Part shown: positions 1 to 6,326 of the stretch, piece by piece
How positions within the stretch are numbered: position 1 is the first letter of the stretch
How the letters are laid out: the number at the start of each line of letters is the position of its first letter
Assembly (NCBI GenBank): GCA_018813405.1
Contig: JAHJBW010000140.1
Location: 1-12,937, forward strand
Direction of reading: 5' to 3'
Source: Candidatus Margulisiibacteriota bacterium
GTDB lineage: Bacteria > Margulisbacteria > WOR-1 > XYC2-FULL-46-14 > JAHJBW01
DNA: 12,937 bases
Notes under the pieces: model-generated
The model's input: the letters and a program-made list of their open reading frames with translations, nothing else
Database searches by the model: none
Told to the model about the DNA's origin: nothing
Translations under genes and position numbers: made by a program

Positions 1-628
1 TAACCTTAACTGCCGTTATTGCGATTCGCCTCTGGCCTTGCGGGTTAGCCAGGTGACAACCCCGCTGGATGAAATACTGCAAAAAGTGGATGCCCTTCAC
101 AACAATCGCTCACTTCATAAAAGCGTCAGCATAACTGGCGGCGAGCCGCTTTTGCAGGTCGACTTCCTTAAGGGCCTGATACCGGAACTGAAGAAGAAAG
201 GCCTGCTGACCTATCTGGAGACCAACGGGGTACTGCCAAACCATCTTGAAGAAATAATCCCGCTTATAGACATCGTTTCACTGGACTATAAACTGGTTTC
301 GGCCACGGGGCTTTCGGACTATTCAAAAGAGACAGGGAAGTCGATTGAGGTGTCGTCCATAGCCAAAAAGAGCGGATATTTGCAGGATTATTTTATCAAG
401 GCGGTCTTTACCAAAGAAACCAAAGCAAAAGAGATCGATGAGATGTCCGCCATTATTTCCGGCATCGACGAGGACGCGGAGCTTTTTCTTCAGCCAGTGA
501 CACCTCACGGAGAAGTGAAACACCGTCCAGACGCGGAAAAAATAATGTCACTGCAGGCGGTTGCCAAGAGAAAACTGAAGAATGTCCGGGTGATACCCCA
601 GATACACAAGTTACTGGGCCTGGCTTAA
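1..628 (+). CDS. queE: 7-carboxy-7-deazaguanine synthase-like radical SAM protein, 5' end missing
   Basis: Partial gene; the window opens inside it and the reading frame begins at base 2. The first visible residues are NLNCRYCDSPLAL, which hold the last two cysteines of the radical SAM CxxxCxxC cluster motif; the first cysteine lies just outside. SITGGEPLL (GGEP at 137-148) is the SAM-binding motif, and LETNG (ETNG at 218-229) is typical of the QueE/COG0602 group. QueE turns 6-carboxy-tetrahydropterin into 7-carboxy-7-deazaguanine, an early step to queuosine and other 7-deazaguanines, in the cytosol. About 208 residues are visible, which fits a QueE lacking only its short N-terminus. The 3' end overlaps the convergent gene by 18 nt. 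No other queuosine gene is in view, so another small radical SAM role, such as a ribonucleotide-reductase activase, is possible but less likely given the ETNG motif. Confidence 0.8.
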   Translation, partial: NLNCRYCDSPLALRVSQVTTPLDEILQKVDALHNNRSLHKSVSITGGEPLLQVDFLKGLIPELKKKGLLTYLETNGVLPNHLEEIIPLIDIVSLDYKLVSATGLSDYSKETGKSIEVSSIAKKSGYLQDYFIKAVFTKETKAKEIDEMSAIISGIDEDAELFLQPVTPHGEVKHRPDAEKIMSLQAVAKRKLKNVRVIPQIHKLLGLA

Positions 629-1714
629 TTCGTCCACCAGCTCTTTGAGCCATTCAATGTGTTTTTCCCTGTCTTTTTCAAAGTTAAGGCTTTGCATTGA
701 GCCCAAAAGCTCAAGCTTGTATTTTGCCGCCTTGTAAGAGGAGTAGGCCAATGAATTCTCGACCAGGCGCGCCCCTTTTTCGGATATCTTCATCCCCAGA
801 TTCCTGACCGCCAGGGTATAGGTCGCTATTAATCTTGAATACCTGTCGAACTCGTCGCGGGAGGAGGATAGCAGGCGCTTAAGGTGCATTTTTTTCAGTA
901 TCATGATCGACTTTAACCAGGCAAGCCGTTTGGACTCTTCGACCACCTCGAATATCTCGTGAACCGTGACGCCTCTTTGGAGGAGGTCGATGTTGATCTT
1001 TTTTATGACCTCTTTCAGCTCAAGCTTCTTTTGATTGTCCAGAATAAAAATTGCCTTGGTGGTGAAATGCCTTAGCTTTCTTAGCAGGGCCTCTTTTTCG
1101 CCGATGGAAATATCCGTTAAAAGGTCGATCTTTTTACTGTCTTCTCCCGTGAAAGCCTTTTCCAGGTCCCATTTTGAAAGGTCCAGGTCCAATTCCCTGG
1201 CAAATATCTTGATGTCTTCAAGGCGGATCTCTTTTACTTCTGAAAGATAGTATCCCAGTATGATGCGGGCGTTCTTTGATCTTAGAATAAGCCTTGAGAT
1301 GCTTTCGGGATCCTTTAGCTTCTCTTTTATGGCTTCATGGATGTATGAATAAAGCTCATCAAGCTCTTCGTCGCGTTTGGCCAGAATTGGTCCCACCACG
1401 GGCTGGTTTTCTTCTTTTTCAGGGGTTTCTCTCTGAATAACGGCAGGAACGCGCTCAAACATTCTGGGTAGTGATCTTGCGCGTTTCTTACTGCCAAGCG
1501 TGAATTGCCGTTTATCGCCTTTGCCTTCGGCCTTTGAAATATCAGGGGTCTTGTCCAGCAGGTCGCGCACAACCTCGGTAAAGCTCTTGGAGGGATCGAT
1601 CTCTCCTATACGCTTTTTAATGAGTTCGCGGTCGGCGCCCGTAAGCTGCATTTGTCCTGCCGCCGCCAGGGTTTGCTCCAGTAGTCCGGCCTGTATGATA
1701 GGTTCGTTGCTCAT
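611..1714 (-). CDS. Unrecognised helical 367-residue protein
   Basis: I do not recognise this family. The protein has no signal peptide, no membrane segment and no cysteine, so it is probably a soluble cytosolic protein. Three regions can be seen: a helical N-terminal part (about residues 5-58); a basic, proline-containing linker (about 60-110, including SKKRARSLPRMFERVP and later PEKEENQP) that is probably disordered; and a long, charged, Lys/Glu/Leu-rich all-helical part (about 112-365) that looks like a helical bundle or short coiled coils. No catalytic motif stands out. ATG at 1714 is preceded by AGAGG four bases upstream, which supports this start. A possible TATAAC -10 lies at 1743-1738, but no good -35 or TG extension accompanies it. 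The gene ends inside queE (18-nt convergent overlap) and is divergent from the zinc-ribbon/dnaE block. The long intact frame with a ribosome site and normal codon use argues that it is a real gene. Confidence 0.75.
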   Translation of the reverse strand: MSNEPIIQAGLLEQTLAAAGQMQLTGADRELIKKRIGEIDPSKSFTEVVRDLLDKTPDISKAEGKGDKRQFTLGSKKRARSLPRMFERVPAVIQRETPEKEENQPVVGPILAKRDEELDELYSYIHEAIKEKLKDPESISRLILRSKNARIILGYYLSEVKEIRLEDIKIFARELDLDLSKWDLEKAFTGEDSKKIDLLTDISIGEKEALLRKLRHFTTKAIFILDNQKKLELKEVIKKINIDLLQRGVTVHEIFEVVEESKRLAWLKSIMILKKMHLKRLLSSSRDEFDRYSRLIATYTLAVRNLGMKISEKGARLVENSLAYSSYKAAKYKLELLGSMQSLNFEKDREKHIEWLKELVDELSQAQ

Positions 1715-1765
1715 GGTGCCTCTATATGATATATCGTGTTATAAGGGCAAAAACTTGTATCCCAC

Positions 1766-1795
1766 TTGACAATCTCCATTTTATGATGGCATAAT
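1766..1795 (+). promoter_or_regulatory. Sigma70-type promoter for the zinc-ribbon gene
   Basis: A perfect -35 TTGACA (1766-1771), an 18-nt spacer and -10 CATAAT (1790-1795) with a TG extension (TGG at 1787-1789). The predicted transcript start is near 1802, giving a leader of about 19 nt that contains the GGGAGGTG ribosome site. This is the only promoter in the window with both a good -35 and an extended -10, which suggests strong constitutive expression of the small gene and possibly read-through into dnaE. Confidence 0.7.
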
Positions 1796-1806
1796 GCCCA
1801 AGACAA

Positions 1807-1814
1807 GGGAGGTG
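1807..1814 (+). promoter_or_regulatory. Strong ribosome binding site of the zinc-ribbon gene
   Basis: GGGAGGTG ends six bases before the ATG at 1821. It decides that this very short frame is a real gene and fixes its start. Confidence 0.8.
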
Positions 1815-1820
1815 AATTAA

Positions 1821-1961
1821 ATGGCACAGGCATATTGCGTAAAATGCAAGAAAAAGGTTGAGGTGAAGGACGCTAAAGAGGTTACTATGAAGAATGGAAG
1901 AAAAGCCCTTAAAGGCGTTTGCCCGACCTGCGGTACCAAGGTATTCAAAATAGGCGGATAG
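1821..1961 (+). CDS. DUF5679 small zinc-ribbon protein
   Basis: A 46-residue protein beginning MAQAYCVKCKKK and ending GVCPTCGTKVFKIGG. Two CxxC knuckles (C6/C9 and C34/C37) are spaced as in a single zinc ribbon. The phrases AYCVKCK, VTMKNGR and CPTCGTK match the DUF5679 family as I know it. That family is widespread in candidate phyla, Chloroflexi and relatives, and its function is unknown. The gene has a strong promoter and ribosome site and lies 20 nt before dnaE in the same direction. The location hints at a nucleic-acid-binding or translation-related role, but this is only inferred. Too short for most gene finders, it is well supported by motif conservation and start signals. Confidence 0.88.
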   Translation: MAQAYCVKCKKKVEVKDAKEVTMKNGRKALKGVCPTCGTKVFKIGG

Positions 1962-1980
1962 TCTGTTATAATTAACAGGC
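1961..1980 (+). repeat. Inverted repeat between the zinc-ribbon gene and dnaE
   Basis: CTGTTA (1963-1968), loop TAAT, TAACAG (1973-1978) form a perfect 6-bp stem. In RNA it extends by a U-G pair (1962/1979) and a G-C pair (1961/1980). It begins on the last base of the zinc-ribbon stop codon and ends one base before the dnaE ATG. A perfect -10 TATAAT lies inside it. There is no T-run behind the stem, so it is not an intrinsic terminator. It could be an operator or an RNA hairpin affecting dnaE translation in read-through transcripts. Confidence 0.6.
1964..1972 (+). promoter_or_regulatory. Extended -10 promoter of dnaE
   Basis: TGTTATAAT is a perfect TGn plus TATAAT. It ends nine bases before the dnaE ATG at 1982, so transcription would start around 1979-1982 and the mRNA would have a leader of 0-3 nt. 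No convincing Shine-Dalgarno sequence precedes the ATG, only AGG two bases away, which is too close. No clear -35 is visible. Confidence 0.55.
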
Positions 1981-1981
1981 T

Positions 1982-4900
1982 ATGCCCCCTAATAATTTCG
2001 TACACCTGCATGTTCACTCGGAGTACAGTCTTCTGGATGGTGCTTCGCGGATAAAAGATCTGGTAGCCAGGGCTAAAGAGCTGGGAATGCCGGCTTTGGC
2101 CCTTACCGATCATGGGAATATGTATGGTATACTCAAGTTTTACAACTCGGCTAGAGAGGCTGGCATAAAGCCCATTCTGGGTTGTGAAATGTATGTTGCT
2201 CCCCGAAGCCGATTTGACAAGGAAACCAAGGAAGACCGTTCACCCTACCACCTTACGCTCCTGGCAAAGAACAATAACGGCCTTAAAAACCTTTTCAAGC
2301 TGGTTTCTTTGGCCTCGATCGAAGGCTTTTATTCCAGACCCCGCATTGACCGCGAACTTATAGAAAAATATGGCAAGGACCTGGTAGCCCTGAGCGGCTG
2401 TTTGAAAGGGGAAATACCCTATCTGCACGAGAAAGGCCTGGAGGACAAGGCGCGGGAAGCGGCCGAATTTTACAGGGGTGTATTTGGCGAGGATTTTTAT
2501 ATCGAGATACAGGACCTGGATCTCCCCGAACAGAAAAAGCTTGTTCTGGGCCTGGTCAAATATGCCCGAGACCTAAATATCCCGCTGGTGGCCACCAACG
2601 ATATCCATTATGTCCGCAAGGAAGATGCCTTTGTCCAGGACGTTCTGCTCTGTATACAGACTGGGAAGTTCCTTGACGATGAAAAGCGCATGAAACTGGA
2701 AACCCCGGAGTTCTATCTAAAATGCAGGGAAGAGATGGAGAAAATATTCCCCGACCTGCCGGACGCGCTTGACAATACTTTCAAAATAGCTGAAAAATGC
2801 AACGTGGAGATAGACCTTGGCAAGCTTCATCTGCCGCACTACGGGGTGCCGGGGAACAGAAGCCTGGAGGGCTATTTGAAAGAACTGGTCAGGACGGGCA
2901 TAGAAAAACGCTATGGTGTTGTTGTTGACGGAGAGACGGTAGTCCCCCCCGAGGTAAAGAAAAGGGTGGAATATGAGCTTGCCACCATAAACAAGATGGG
3001 ATTCGCGGCCTATTTCCTGATAGTCCAGGACTTTATCAGCTTTGCCAAAAGCTCGGGCATTCAGGTGGGGCCTGGCAGGGGGTCGGCGGCCGGCAGTGTG
3101 GTCTCGTACGCCCTTGGTATTACCAATGTCGATCCATTCAAGTATAACCTTATCTTTGAAAGGTTCCTCAACGAAGAACGCGTCAGCATGCCGGACATAG
3201 ACATAGACTTTTGCATAGAACGGCGTTCGGAGGTCATTGACTACGTTGCAAAAAAATACGGCCAGGACCACGTGGCGCAGATAGTTACCTTTGGGACCAT
3301 GGCGGCGCGCGGCGCCATAAGGGATACGGGACGAGTTTTACGGGTGCCGCTTCCAGAAGTGGACAGGGTAGCCAAGATGGTGCCTTTTTCACCGGACATG
3401 ACCCTGAACAAAGCCCTGGAGATGAACAAGGAGCTTAAAGGGGTCTACGATTCCGAAGAAGTTGTAAAAAAACTGGTGGATACCGCCAAGAGCATAGAAG
3501 GCATGCCGCGACATGCTTCGGTGCATGCCGCCGGGGTAGTGATCTCTGAGAAACCCCTTGCTGAATACGTTGCCCTGCAGAAGCTTGATGAAAACGTCAT
3601 AGTAACGCAGCTGCCCATGGAGGACCTGCAGCAGATAGGCTTGCTAAAGATGGACTTCCTTGGCTTGCGCAACCTTACCATGATCGCGGACAGTGTGGAG
3701 ATAATCAAGCATACCCAGGGCATTGAAGTTGACATAAATAAATTGCCCATGAACGATATAGAGACGTTTAAAATGCTTTCGGCCGGAGAGACCACGGGCA
3801 TATTCCAGCTTGAGTCGCGCGGCATGCGAGCGCTAATAAAGGACCTGCATCCTGACAATTTTGAAGAAATAATCGCGCTTCTGGCACTGTACAGGCCGGG
3901 ACCGCTGGAATCGGGCATGGTTACGGACTTTGTCGACAGGAAGCACAAGCGCAAAGAAGTAAAATACGACCTTCCACAGCTTGAACCTATCCTGCAAGAG
4001 ACTTATGGAGTTATCCTGTACCAGGAGCAGGTCATGGAGATAGCCTCCAAAATAGCGGGCTTTTCCATGGGACAGGCGGACGTATTGCGCGCGGCCATGG
4101 GCAAGAAAAAGGTCAAGGAGATGCAGAAGCAGAAGGAAGACTTTGAGAAAGGCGCTGTTGCCCGCGGGGTTTCGCACCACAAGGCCAAACAGCTTTTCGA
4201 ACTGTGCGCCAAATTCGCCGGTTATGGCTTCAATAAATCTCATTCTACATCCTACGCCTTTATCTCGTACCAAACGGCTTATCTTAAGGCAAACTTCCCT
4301 AAAGAATTCCTGGCGGCGCTTTTGACGTCGATAATGAGCAATACCGACAAGGTGTCAGAATATATCATTGAAGCGCGGCGCATGGGCATAAAACTGCTGG
4401 CGCCCGACATTAACCAGAGCTTTAGAAAGTTCACTGTAGTGGATGAGGGTATCCGCTTTGGCATATCGGCCATCAAAAATGTTGGAGACGCGGCCATTGA
4501 TTCCATCATTTCTGCCAGGAAAGAGGGGCCCTACACATCTTTTATCGACTTCTGCAGGCGCGTCGACACCCGGGCTTGCAATAAAAAGGTCATAGAGAGC
4601 CTTATCAAGGCCGGCGCGTTTGATTCGATGGGAAAAGGAAGGGCCTACTTGCTGACAATACTGCCTAAAACACTTGAAAGGACCAATCAGGAGCAAAAGG
4701 AGAGGGCAAACGGGCAGGAGGCCTTGTTCGATCTTACAGCGCGGCGCGAGGATATACAACCGGGCGAGGTGGAGATGGATATTTCTGTAGATGAGTTCCC
4801 TCCTGACCATCTGCTGCGCCTGGAAAAAGAGGTGCTTGGGCTTTACATCTCGGACCATCCCCTTGAGCACATCAGGGATTCGCTTGAAGCGCAAATAAAT

Positions 4901-5434
4901 ACCAGGATAAGCGAAATAGCCGAAAAAAAAGAAGGCGATATCGTTCAGGTGGGCGGCATGCTCAATAATTGCCGCGTCATCAATACCCGCAAAGGCGACC
5001 TTATGATGGTCGCCAATCTGGAAGACCTGACCGGCAGTATTGGAGCGGTCATCTTTCCTAAAACGTACAAAAAATTCTCCAGCCTGCTGGTGAACGATGC
5101 TATTCTGCGTTTTAAAGGCAAGGTCAATCGGGATACCAGGACCGAGGAATTCAATATCGCGGTGGAAGAAGTTTACACCCTCGAAGAACTGCAAAAGGTC
5201 CGCTCCCTGCATGTGGAGATAGTTGAGGCGAAGGAGACCGGCACGCTGGCCAGGCTCAAGGAGATACTCACATCCCATAACGGGAGCGAGCCGGTCATGT
5301 TATACTATGATGGACGGTGCATACAGGCGGATACGGCTTTATATGTTAATATTTGTCCTGAGCTTATTTCAGCCATAGAAGATCTGCTTGGATCCGGATC
5401 GGCAAGGGCTGAGCTAAAAGCCGTGAAGGCATGA
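1982..5434 (+). CDS. dnaE: DNA polymerase III alpha subunit
   Basis: The replicative C-family polymerase, 1150 residues against about 1160 in E. coli. The N-terminal PHP domain (about 1-270) keeps candidate metal ligands: HLHVH (H8, H10, H12), TDHG (D43, H44), E69, H90, C140, D207 and H209. E. coli DnaE has lost several of these, so PHP proofreading or phosphatase activity is possible here. The catalytic aspartates are in MPDIDIDF (D405, D407, D409) and KMDFLGL (D558). The fingers and tandem helix-hairpin-helix region follow. QEALF (912-916) is a QxxLF beta-clamp-binding motif, followed by an OB fold (about 985-1050) and a C-terminal domain. The ATG at 1982 starts directly before the conserved FVHLHVHSEYS and has no Shine-Dalgarno, consistent with a (near-)leaderless transcript. 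hisI follows after 24 nt, probably in the same transcript. Confidence 0.97.
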   Translation: MPPNNFVHLHVHSEYSLLDGASRIKDLVARAKELGMPALALTDHGNMYGILKFYNSAREAGIKPILGCEMYVAPRSRFDKETKEDRSPYHLTLLAKNNNGLKNLFKLVSLASIEGFYSRPRIDRELIEKYGKDLVALSGCLKGEIPYLHEKGLEDKAREAAEFYRGVFGEDFYIEIQDLDLPEQKKLVLGLVKYARDLNIPLVATNDIHYVRKEDAFVQDVLLCIQTGKFLDDEKRMKLETPEFYLKCREEMEKIFPDLPDALDNTFKIAEKCNVEIDLGKLHLPHYGVPGNRSLEGYLKELVRTGIEKRYGVVVDGETVVPPEVKKRVEYELATINKMGFAAYFLIVQDFISFAKSSGIQVGPGRGSAAGSVVSYALGITNVDPFKYNLIFERFLNEERVSMPDIDIDFCIERRSEVIDYVAKKYGQDHVAQIVTFGTMAARGAIRDTGRVLRVPLPEVDRVAKMVPFSPDMTLNKALEMNKELKGVYDSEEVVKKLVDTAKSIEGMPRHASVHAAGVVISEKPLAEYVALQKLDENVIVTQLPMEDLQQIGLLKMDFLGLRNLTMIADSVEIIKHTQGIEVDINKLPMNDIETFKMLSAGETTGIFQLESRGMRALIKDLHPDNFEEIIALLALYRPGPLESGMVTDFVDRKHKRKEVKYDLPQLEPILQETYGVILYQEQVMEIASKIAGFSMGQADVLRAAMGKKKVKEMQKQKEDFEKGAVARGVSHHKAKQLFELCAKFAGYGFNKSHSTSYAFISYQTAYLKANFPKEFLAALLTSIMSNTDKVSEYIIEARRMGIKLLAPDINQSFRKFTVVDEGIRFGISAIKNVGDAAIDSIISARKEGPYTSFIDFCRRVDTRACNKKVIESLIKAGAFDSMGKGRAYLLTILPKTLERTNQEQKERANGQEALFDLTARREDIQPGEVEMDISVDEFPPDHLLRLEKEVLGLYISDHPLEHIRDSLEAQINTRISEIAEKKEGDIVQVGGMLNNCRVINTRKGDLMMVANLEDLTGSIGAVIFPKTYKKFSSLLVNDAILRFKGKVNRDTRTEEFNIAVEEVYTLEELQKVRSLHVEIVEAKETGTLARLKEILTSHNGSEPVMLYYDGRCIQADTALYVNICPELISAIEDLLGSGSARAELKAVKA

Positions 5435-5458
5435 GATCAGGATCAGGAGGGAATAAAA

Positions 5459-5779
5459 ATGGACATAAGTAAATTTAAGTTTGATAAGGATGGATTGATC
5501 CCGGCGATCGCGCAGGACCATAAAGATGGGACGGTTCTAATGCTGGCGTATATGAACAAGGAATCATTGCGGAAGACAATTGATACAAAAGAGATGTGGT
5601 ACTGGTCTCGTTCCCGAAAGTGCCTCTGGCACAAGGGCGATACCTCGGGAAACATACAGAAAGTTAAAGAACTTTATTACGACTGCGATGCCGATGCCGT
5701 GCTGGCCAGGATCGAACAGGTGGGCGATGTCGCTTGCCATACCGGCGAGCGGAGCTGTTTCTTTAATCGGATGATTTAG
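5459..5779 (+). CDS. hisI: Phosphoribosyl-AMP cyclohydrolase
   Basis: Opens the adenine ring of phosphoribosyl-AMP, the third step of histidine synthesis, in the cytosol. The 106-residue protein is the stand-alone HisI form without a fused HisE pyrophosphohydrolase. Family motifs are present in order: GLIPAIAQD, VLMLAYMNKES, WSRSR, LWHKGDTSGN, DCDADA and ACHTGERSCF. By comparison with archaeal HisI, zinc ligands would be C76, C93 and C100, and metal-binding aspartates D75, D77 and D79; all are present. The ATG at 5459 has a strong AGGAGGG site (5445-5451) seven bases upstream. It lies 24 nt after dnaE, so co-transcription is likely, though the two pathways are unrelated. No other his gene is in the window. 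Confidence 0.96.
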   Translation: MDISKFKFDKDGLIPAIAQDHKDGTVLMLAYMNKESLRKTIDTKEMWYWSRSRKCLWHKGDTSGNIQKVKELYYDCDADAVLARIEQVGDVACHTGERSCFFNRMI

Positions 5780-5809
5780 GGTAAGATCAGGATACATTTC
5801 GGACTTGCG

Positions 5810-5818
5810 TGCTATAAT
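5810..5818 (+). promoter_or_regulatory. Extended -10 promoter of the MNT gene
   Basis: TGCTATAAT, a perfect extended -10, ends seven bases before the ATG at 5826. Transcription should begin at or next to the A of the start codon. There is no -35 match and no Shine-Dalgarno sequence, so a leaderless mRNA is predicted. Confidence 0.6.
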
Positions 5819-5825
5819 TATAAAC

Positions 5826-6155
5826 ATGAGAGATATTCGGCAGTTTAAGCAAAAACTAAATTTTGTCATCAAAAATGCGGCAAAGAGGACCAGTCCCGCC
5901 AAGATAATCCTATTTGGTTCGTATGCATATGGTAAACCAAACAAAGACAGTGATGTGGACCTGCTTTTCATAAAAGACACCAGGCTCAAAGGTGTTAAAA
6001 GACATTCGCATTTTTGCAGTAAAATTGACCACATTTTTCCTGTAGATATCATTGTCAAGACCCCCGCGGAAATAAAGAAACGATTGGATATGGGCGACCC
6101 TTTTTATAGAGAAATTATTCAAAAGGGCGTAGTGCTTTATGAATCGCCCAAGTAA
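5826..6155 (+). CDS. MNT-family nucleotidyltransferase, antitoxin-like
   Basis: A 109-residue minimal nucleotidyltransferase of the pol-beta superfamily. LFGSYAYGKPNKDSDVDLLFI contains G31-S32 and D43-x-D45, an exact GS-x10-DxD motif, with a third candidate aspartate D74 in FPVDIIV; the catalytic set looks complete. Such proteins pair with HEPN proteins in MntA/HepT-type toxin-antitoxin modules, where MntA adds AMP units to the HEPN toxin. The HEPN partner follows with a 17-nt overlap but is truncated. I choose ATG 5826 over the in-frame TTG at 5805, because an extended -10 covers 5810-5818 and transcription would start after the TTG. The antitoxin may be free of its toxin and kept for another role, or be on its way to decay. 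Confidence 0.85.
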   Translation: MRDIRQFKQKLNFVIKNAAKRTSPAKIILFGSYAYGKPNKDSDVDLLFIKDTRLKGVKRHSHFCSKIDHIFPVDIIVKTPAEIKKRLDMGDPFYREIIQKGVVLYESPK

Positions 6156-6309
6156 AGAGCTTGTTAAGGAATGGATCGATAAGGCCGACGGCGACTTTGA
6201 AGCGGCGCTTGAACTGTATAAAAGCAAAAGCAAGCGCAAATTGTTGTTTATTATAGCTTTCCATTGCCAGCAAAGTATCGAAAAATACTTATCCTACAAA
6301 GAAGATTAA
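6139..6309 (+). pseudogene. Truncated HEPN-domain protein (toxin remnant)
   Basis: A 56-residue frame starting at ATG 6139, inside the end of the MNT gene. It contains WIDKADGDFEAALELY, then IIAFHCQQSIEKYL, the N-terminal half of an HEPN domain (usual pattern: W..KA..D...A......, then FHCQQA.EK.LKA). Whole HEPN proteins are about 120-140 residues. Here TAA at 6307 cuts it off directly after the conserved EKYL helix. The catalytic Rx4-6H (Rx4HxY) segment, normally in the second half, is absent. Past the stop, the same frame reads only RITFEI before a TGA that overlaps the uvrA ATG. This points to a deletion that joined the broken gene to uvrA. The product, if made, should lack RNase activity. 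Confidence 0.72.
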
Positions 6310-6326
6310 AGGATTACTTTTGAAAT

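Noticed and set aside
1738..1771. Minus-strand promoter TTGTCA/TATAAC for the helical-protein gene
   Set aside because: The spacer is about 23 nt, too long for a normal sigma70 promoter, and there is no TG extension. Only the ribosome site is convincing.
1961..1980. Intrinsic terminator after the zinc-ribbon gene
   Set aside because: The stem is AT-rich and is followed by GC-rich dnaE coding sequence rather than a T-run.
2717..3271. Minus-strand open frames inside dnaE and uvrA (also 6372-6926 and 6665-7252)
   Set aside because: All are antisense shadows of strongly conserved coding sequence, with no protein motif of their own.
4355..5278. Long open frame on the minus strand inside dnaE (307 codons)
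   Set aside because: It lies wholly opposite the conserved dnaE coding sequence, has no ribosome site or recognisable motif, and has the composition of a shadow frame.
5434..5793. Direct repeat AGATCAGGAT at 5434-5443 and 5784-5793 flanking hisI
   Set aside because: Only 10 bp, no terminal inverted repeats and no mobile-element gene. The left copy overlaps the dnaE stop and the hisI leader. Probably chance, and hisI is not otherwise unusual.
5805..5825. In-frame TTG start giving a 116-residue MNT protein
   Set aside because: The extended -10 at 5810-5818 lies after the TTG, so the predicted transcript would not contain it. ATG 5826 fits the domain start better.
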